From Branchiostoma floridae (taxonomy: Eukaryota > Chordata > Leptocardii > Amphioxiformes > Branchiostomatidae), in NCBI RefSeq assembly GCF_000003815.2, contig NC_049979.1, forward strand, positions 21,904,518 to 21,968,517: a DNA stretch of 64,000 bases, given 5' to 3'. The position numbers were made by a program, and so were the translations under genes. The notes beneath the pieces were generated by a model that did no database searches, was not told where the DNA came from, and saw only the letters and a program-made list of their open reading frames with translations. Below are positions 60,001 to 64,000 of this stretch, one piece after another (position 1 is the stretch's first letter; each line of letters starts with the position of its first letter).

Positions 60001-63000
60001 AGGACTCAGATCTGTCATGAGTCACCTGTTGGGACCCAACTCATTGACATCATGAAAAATCAGATACTGTGCANNNNNNNNNNNNNNNNNNNNNNNNNNN
60101 NNNNNNNNNNNNNNNNNNNNNNNNNNNNNNNNNNNNNNNNNNNNNNNNNNNNNNNNNNNNNNNNNNNNNNNNNNNNNNNNNNNNNNNNNNNNNNNNNNNN
60201 NNNNNNNNNNNNNNNNNNNNNNNNNNNNNNNNNNNNNNNNNNNNNNNNNNNNNNNNNNNNNNNNNNNNNNNNNNNNNNNNNNNNNNNNNNNNNNNNNNNN
60301 NNNNNNNNNNNNNNNNNNNNNNNNNNNNNNNNNNNNNNNNNNNNNNNNNNNNNNNNNNNNNNNNNNNNNNNNNNNNNNNNNNNNNNNNNNNNNNNNNNNN
60401 NNNNNNNNNNNNNNNNNNNNNNNNNNNNNNNNNNNNNNNNNNNNNNNNNNNNNNNNNNNNNNNNNNNNNNNNNNNNNNNNNNNNNNNNNNNNNNNNNNNN
60501 NNNNNNNNNNNNNNNNNNNNNNNNNNNNNNNNNNNNNNNNNNNNNNNNNNNNNNNNNNNNNNNNNNNNNNNNNNNNNNNNNNNNNNNNNNNNNNNNNNNN
60601 NNNNNNNNNNNNNNNNNNNNNNNNNNNNNNNNNNNNNNNNNNNNNNNNNNNNNNNNNNGGTTCATGTCATGAAGTTGAAGCTTTTGGGACGGATGGGGTA
60701 CAAATTTTTCCGTCCCAACAAGCAAATTTCCATCCCAGGACGGAGGGACGGGTTCCGGAAACAGCCCTGTTACAGTGTTCCCTTTCACGGCCCTTTACAC
60801 AACATTACACAATATGTAACTTGTAATATGTAGCATGTTGTGAAAAAGTTGATGAAATGTGGCTACCAGAGTGTCCCCGGGCATTAGAACATAATAACAC
60901 TATAATGGAAGTGTTGCTGACCTGTAGTAGATGACATAGGAGAAAGTGCTGCTGGGCTGTGGTGTGACCTGTTCCCACTCCAGCAGTACCTGTCCTGTTG
61001 TATCTGTCGGGTCCACCTTCAGGCCTACCACACGGTAGTGTAGGGCTGACAGAGACAAACATCTAATGTAAAATTTCTGTAAATTTATTTATCTTAGCAG
61101 GGAATTAATTTTATTGATGGTAGGAGGGAATAGGACATTGTCACAGTGTTTGTGGTTGAAACCATTCTGTAGTACAGTAGCAATACGTTCAATTTGGAAA
61201 AACATTTGTGGCATCATAATTTCTAGTAAGAAGTGACCACAAAAAGTGTGGAATAACACTGCCACAAAAATTCAATTTTTACTGTCTCATGGCTAACACA
61301 CATCATCAACACAGTGTTTTGCAGATTTTAACAAGGGATCAGAAACAATTTGAAATGCTCATTTTATTCAAATAGTGTCATTGACACACCTGTTGTAGAT
61401 CACAAATTCTAAATTCACTGTGAACAGGGATGGATTTCGAGACATAACTAAAGGAGAATCATTCTACGTACATGTATGCTATGTATACATTAGGTGCACA
61501 CACAGAGAACACACCGTATTTGCCATTTGTTTACTGGCACATTCAAACTTCCAGATAAAAGATTAAGTACAATCAATCAACAGTACGACCTCTTTGACAA
61601 TTTTGCCAGCGAGGGTCCTTGCTAGAAATATGATAGATCGATTCACCTCAGTCAAAACATAGAAATGCAAACTGAAAAGATATGCCAGCAGTAAATGCAA
61701 ATATTGGATGGGAACACAGCCACTCTCCTATTGGTCAAACTGCTAATTGCCATTCCCTCACTGCTAGGACTGCTAATTATGACTGTCAGTCAGGATTAGA
61801 CTATTATTAACATTAAACGAGTGGAAACTCACAGCAGTTCCTCTCGTCGCTGTGATCCAGACAGTCATTCCGACCGTCACACACTCGGTACCTTGGGATA
61901 CAGCCGTCACCGTCCGCACAGGCAAACTGACTGCTGGAACACCGTTGTGGCGCTGAAGTCGTAGGTACACCTGAGAAAAGAGGAGACATGAACAAGTCAA
62001 CATTTTTTTTTTTCCTGACAAAAAGACTGGTAGGAGGTCAATTTCATAGACACAGAGAGGACAACAAATATATATTTGAGTCAAGGAAGTCATCTGGGTC
62101 AACGACACACCATTCATTAAAGGGGGGGGGGGATTATAGACTCCATCACATTCAAGAACGCTCCATGATTGTCATGACAGTTACGTAACAATATGATAAG
62201 GGGAAAGTTGATGAAGGCAGTAGAACAGCTTTTTGACTTGTGTGTTATCCCTACCAACGATATCAACATCAAACAATGTATGGGCATTGATATTGATATC
62301 AGCACCATATATGATTTCAGATCCTGTCAAAAGCATTCCTGCATAAATAACTTGAGTCTAATAAACATTCTGTTGACTGTGTATTGAGTTTATTCATGTT
62401 TCTGTTGTCACTAAAGACTGCTTGTTAGGTTTGTTGAATCATCCAGGTACAGAGACAGGTCCAGACCTGTACCTAAACCTCCGTACTGGTACCTGTACAG
62501 ATGTTACAATTACATTGTAGCCACGCACTCTAACATATAGTATTATCTTAAAGTAAGTAACTACAGAGTTGGATGTGTGGAGGGTTCCTTACTTGGTGTA
62601 GGACATCCCCATTCATCTGTTCCATTGATACAGTCCCAGGCCCCATCACAGTGCCATGACATGGGGATACAGCGCCCGTCAGCGATACACCTGAACTGGT
62701 AATGTGTGCAGGAGTGGGGCACATAGCGGGTGGTCGTGGTGGGAACCCCTGGGGAGGGACAAGGGGGCAAAGAATAAGTGTTAGTACACCAATCCCATAG
62801 CCAAACGTAGCACCAATCATAGGCATTTGTATAAGTCCTGCAAATGTAGACTGAAATGCCAAATGAAAACATCAAAATGCAAATATTTGATGGACGTGCA
62901 ACCACTCTTTCATTGGTTGAACTGCTAATTGTCACTCCCTCATTGGTGGCACTACTAATTGATATATGAACAGTCAGGATTGGTGTCTAACATCAATGTA

Positions 63001-63550
63001 ATTCTGGAAACACTATCATATCTAGTGAGTAGTGTACAGGTCAAAAAGATTCTTACTTAATCATTATGTAGATAACCTTTTGTAAGCACCTTTACACAGA
63101 GATAACCTCTCAATGTTTTTTTCTACATACAACTGCCTAGGTCTTATGATAACATGTTCCAAACAAAATTCAAAGTACTGGAAAAATTCTTTTTGCTAGG
63201 ACTTCATTTCGCGGTGTAAAGGAAAAGGCATTTTCTGCTGTTTTTAAGTTTGCAAGTCTAATGCTATTCCGTAGTAACTGTTTCTGTAGTAATCCATTGG
63301 TCACAGCAAAAAAAGCGCAAGAATAATATCACCTCAAACACTTCAAGTTTCATACTCGTAGTTAACTATGGTAGTTCTGAAGTGTACTGACTTGTGGGAC
63401 AGTCTCTCTCATCGCTCATGTCCCCACAGTCGTTGTCTCCATCACAGACCCAGCTCTCCCAGATGCAGTGGTAGAACCCGCCGGGCCCACAGGTGAACTG
63501 GTTCGGTGCACAGGTGTTCTGACGAGGGGGAGGTGTCGTACCATGACCAC
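53391..63550 (-). CDS. SORL1: Sortilin-related receptor SORL1 (SorLA/LR11), 3' half; 5' end outside window
   Basis: Minus-strand exons give, in order, LDLa, LDLa, LDLa, FN3 x6, TM and sorting tail. This is the C-terminal order of SORL1 and of no other family I know; the VPS10, beta-propeller and EGF parts lie beyond 64,000. The tail reads [17 protein letters not shown]..., then a run of five Asp and DEDSP, ending [11 protein letters not shown], corresponding to the vertebrate retromer motif FANSHY, acidic cluster and C-terminal GGA-binding DDVPMVIA. The fourth FN3 ([14 protein letters not shown]) and fifth (LPPQRLRAL) also resemble human SORL1. Role in the family: shuttles cargo such as APP and neurotrophin receptors between endosome and Golgi. 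The 585-base N gap at 60,074-60,658 removes part of FN3-1/FN3-2. Confidence 0.93.
54100..54420 (-). mobile_element. MITE family D, reversed copy
   Basis: Read in reverse it begins AGTCACACATTCAGGACCTT and contains GATTGGTACTGGGTTGGGAG and CCAACTCCAAACCACAGA, as in 47,219-47,539. A short fragment of the same end occurs at about 40,838-40,872. Confidence 0.58.
54595..61045 (-). CDS. SORL1: SORL1 fibronectin III block (six domains)
   Basis: Exons: 61045-60922 (FN3-1 first half, [20 protein letters not shown]), then the N gap, 59562-59391 (second half of FN3-2, [20 protein letters not shown]), 58775-58678, 58550-58466 and 57925-57735 (FN3-3 and start of FN3-4), 57354-57171 (FN3-4), 56734-56640 and 56158-55972 (FN3-5, [18 protein letters not shown]), 55780-55671 and 54793-54595 (FN3-6). 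All borders are GT..AG and phases alternate 1/0 as expected for domains each split by an internal phase-0 intron. The exon at 61045 ends in phase 2, so at least one unseen exon in the gap must start in phase 2. Confidence 0.85.
54806..55005 (+). mobile_element. tRNA-derived SINE abutting a SORL1 splice acceptor
   Basis: Head AAGGTGGTCTTGTGGTTAGG, box B GGGTTTGAATCCC, then CTAGCAGGCCAGCATGTTGT and GCCCTTGG. It starts about 13 bases from the acceptor of the minus-strand exon 54793-54595. Confidence 0.68.
57945..58130 (+). mobile_element. SINE body fragment (head missing)
   Basis: GGTCCTGTGTTTGAGGACAC, CCAACCACACTTAAATTGAA and GTGTGAGTGGATCAAACTGG parallel the bodies at 35,860-35,990 and 27,455-27,490. 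Confidence 0.5.
60074..60658. other. Assembly gap (585 N) inside SORL1
   Basis: The gap falls between exons 61045-60922 and 59562-59391, where the second half of FN3-1 and the first half of FN3-2 are expected. Confidence 0.99.
60659..60775. mobile_element. hAT element right end, left part lost in N gap
   Basis: GGTTCCGGAAACAGCCCTG is a CAGGGC-type terminus preceded by GGGACGGATGGGGTA..TCCGTCCC. Homologous to 6,395-6,515. Confidence 0.5.
61665..61800. repeat. Repeat family B (copy 4, extended)
   Basis: Shares GAAATGCAAACTGAAAAG, TGCAAATATTGGATGG, CTGCTAATTGCCA and GTCAGTCAGGATTAGACT with 62,855-62,985 over about 135 bases. Confidence 0.62.
61833..63550 (-). CDS. SORL1: SORL1 LDL-receptor class A repeats (last three)
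   Basis: Three exons, each one LDLa repeat with phase-1 ends: 63550-63392 ([34 protein letters not shown]), 62748-62593 ([32 protein letters not shown]) and 61970-61833 ([32 protein letters not shown]). Each shows six cysteines and the calcium-cage acidic cluster. The middle repeat has NGTDEWGC in place of the usual SDE..C but keeps D and E. Threonine-rich linkers (PTTTTRY, PTTSAP) join them. One-exon-per-repeat organisation is the family norm. Confidence 0.92.
62225..62505. mobile_element. Degenerate hAT-like MITE related to 3,568 and 22,780
   Basis: TTTATTCATGTTTCTGTT, AGACTGCTTGTTAGGTTTG and CATCCAGGTACAGAGACAGG parallel the right halves of those elements. Ends are not defined. Confidence 0.4.
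62855..62985. repeat. Repeat family B (copy 5, extended)
   Basis: Contains TTTCATTGGTTGAACTGCTA, CCCTCATTGGTGGCACTAC and ACAGTCAGGATTGG, collinear with 61,665-61,800. Confidence 0.62.
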
Positions 63551-64000
63551 CTAGAAACAGTATTCAGCACACTGACTTTATAACATGATTTGTAACTCTA
63601 CTACAAAAAACACTTGATAGAAGAAGAACTTATTTGCATGACAGTTGTAACAGGTACAATGTATGTTGCCTGTTGGCATCTGTCTCGGAAGACAATGGTA
63701 GGCTGACAGGGTGACCCGTCTGCCTGGCCTGCACTTGGGTTTTCAAGGTGAAGGAGGGGTGTGCACTTCCTTCTCCACCCTCTCGTCAATTGGTGCACTA
63801 CAGGGGCAACTGTATGCAACGTGTAAGACGGCCCCAGCAGATGCAGGTTTGTTGTTTGGAGTTACCGTCTCCTAGGAGGACTTCCGACCAAGGATGCAAG
63901 GGGTTCCTCCTACCCCTGATCATGACTGGTGTGTCATGGCACATGTATGACACTCCATATACACATGGGAGTTTAACTAATAGTAATAGATGTACTCTGA
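63551..64000. other. SORL1 intron, no feature recognised
   Basis: I see no further LDLa exon up to the window end. A G/C-richer stretch at about 63,690-63,930 looks repeat-like, but I cannot pair it with another copy here. Confidence 0.4.

Noticed and set aside
63601-63819. 72-aa minus-strand ORF as an additional SORL1 exon
   Set aside because: It has too few cysteines and no LDLa spacing, and no acceptor/donor pair in phase 1 was found.

Overview
The window is animal genomic DNA: small exons with GT..AG borders, introns of roughly 0.3-3.5 kb, dense miniature transposons and SINEs, and four runs of N. The gene content (one PHLDB/LL5-type gene and one SORL1-type sorting receptor, both close to vertebrate proteins) together with the repeat content points to a lancelet (Branchiostoma, amphioxus). 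This is an inference from sequence, not a database match.

Layout. (1) 1-26.5 kb, plus strand: fifteen coding exons of a PHLDB1/2 (LL5)-like gene. It enters the window inside an intron and ends with a C-terminal PH domain and stop at 24,623. (2) 27.0-46.8 kb, minus strand: three short, intact, single-pass receptor genes, each with a signal-peptide exon, extracellular domains split over exon pairs and a transmembrane/tail exon: SP-FN3-TM (27,012-31,786), SP-Ig-FN3-TM (35,474-39,546) and SP-Ig-Ig-stalk-TM (41,079-46,763). Nearly all of their introns are in phase 1. (3) 46.8-50.1 kb: a repeat-rich intergenic stretch with a near-perfect 1.2-kb Harbinger-like element. (4) 50.1-64 kb, minus strand: the 3' half of a SORL1 (SorLA/LR11) orthologue: three LDL-receptor class A repeats, six fibronectin III domains (parts of the first two fall in an N gap), transmembrane helix, and the sorting tail with FATSHY and DDEPLVVA motifs, followed by a probable 3.3-kb 3' UTR.

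Function. PHLDB/LL5 proteins bind phosphoinositides at the cell cortex and anchor microtubule plus ends. SORL1 is an endosome-Golgi sorting receptor. The three small receptors look like surface adhesion or recognition molecules; their tails carry no ITAM or ITIM. From memory of the human map, PHLDB1 and SORL1 both lie around 11q23-q24, and the three PHLDB paralogues (11q23, 3q13, 19q13) each sit near nectin and other Ig-superfamily receptor genes. The order PHLDB - Ig/FN3 receptors - SORL1 here may therefore keep the pre-duplication form of that region. This is the most interesting feature of the window.

Repeats. Several elements carry diagnostic ends: three hAT-type elements with exact 8-bp target duplications, a Harbinger-type element with a TAA duplication, mariner-like TA elements, a 5S-rRNA-derived SINE, tRNA-derived SINEs, a CR1-like LINE 3' end and several multi-copy foldback families. 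One foldback family appears to supply a splice donor to an Ig gene.
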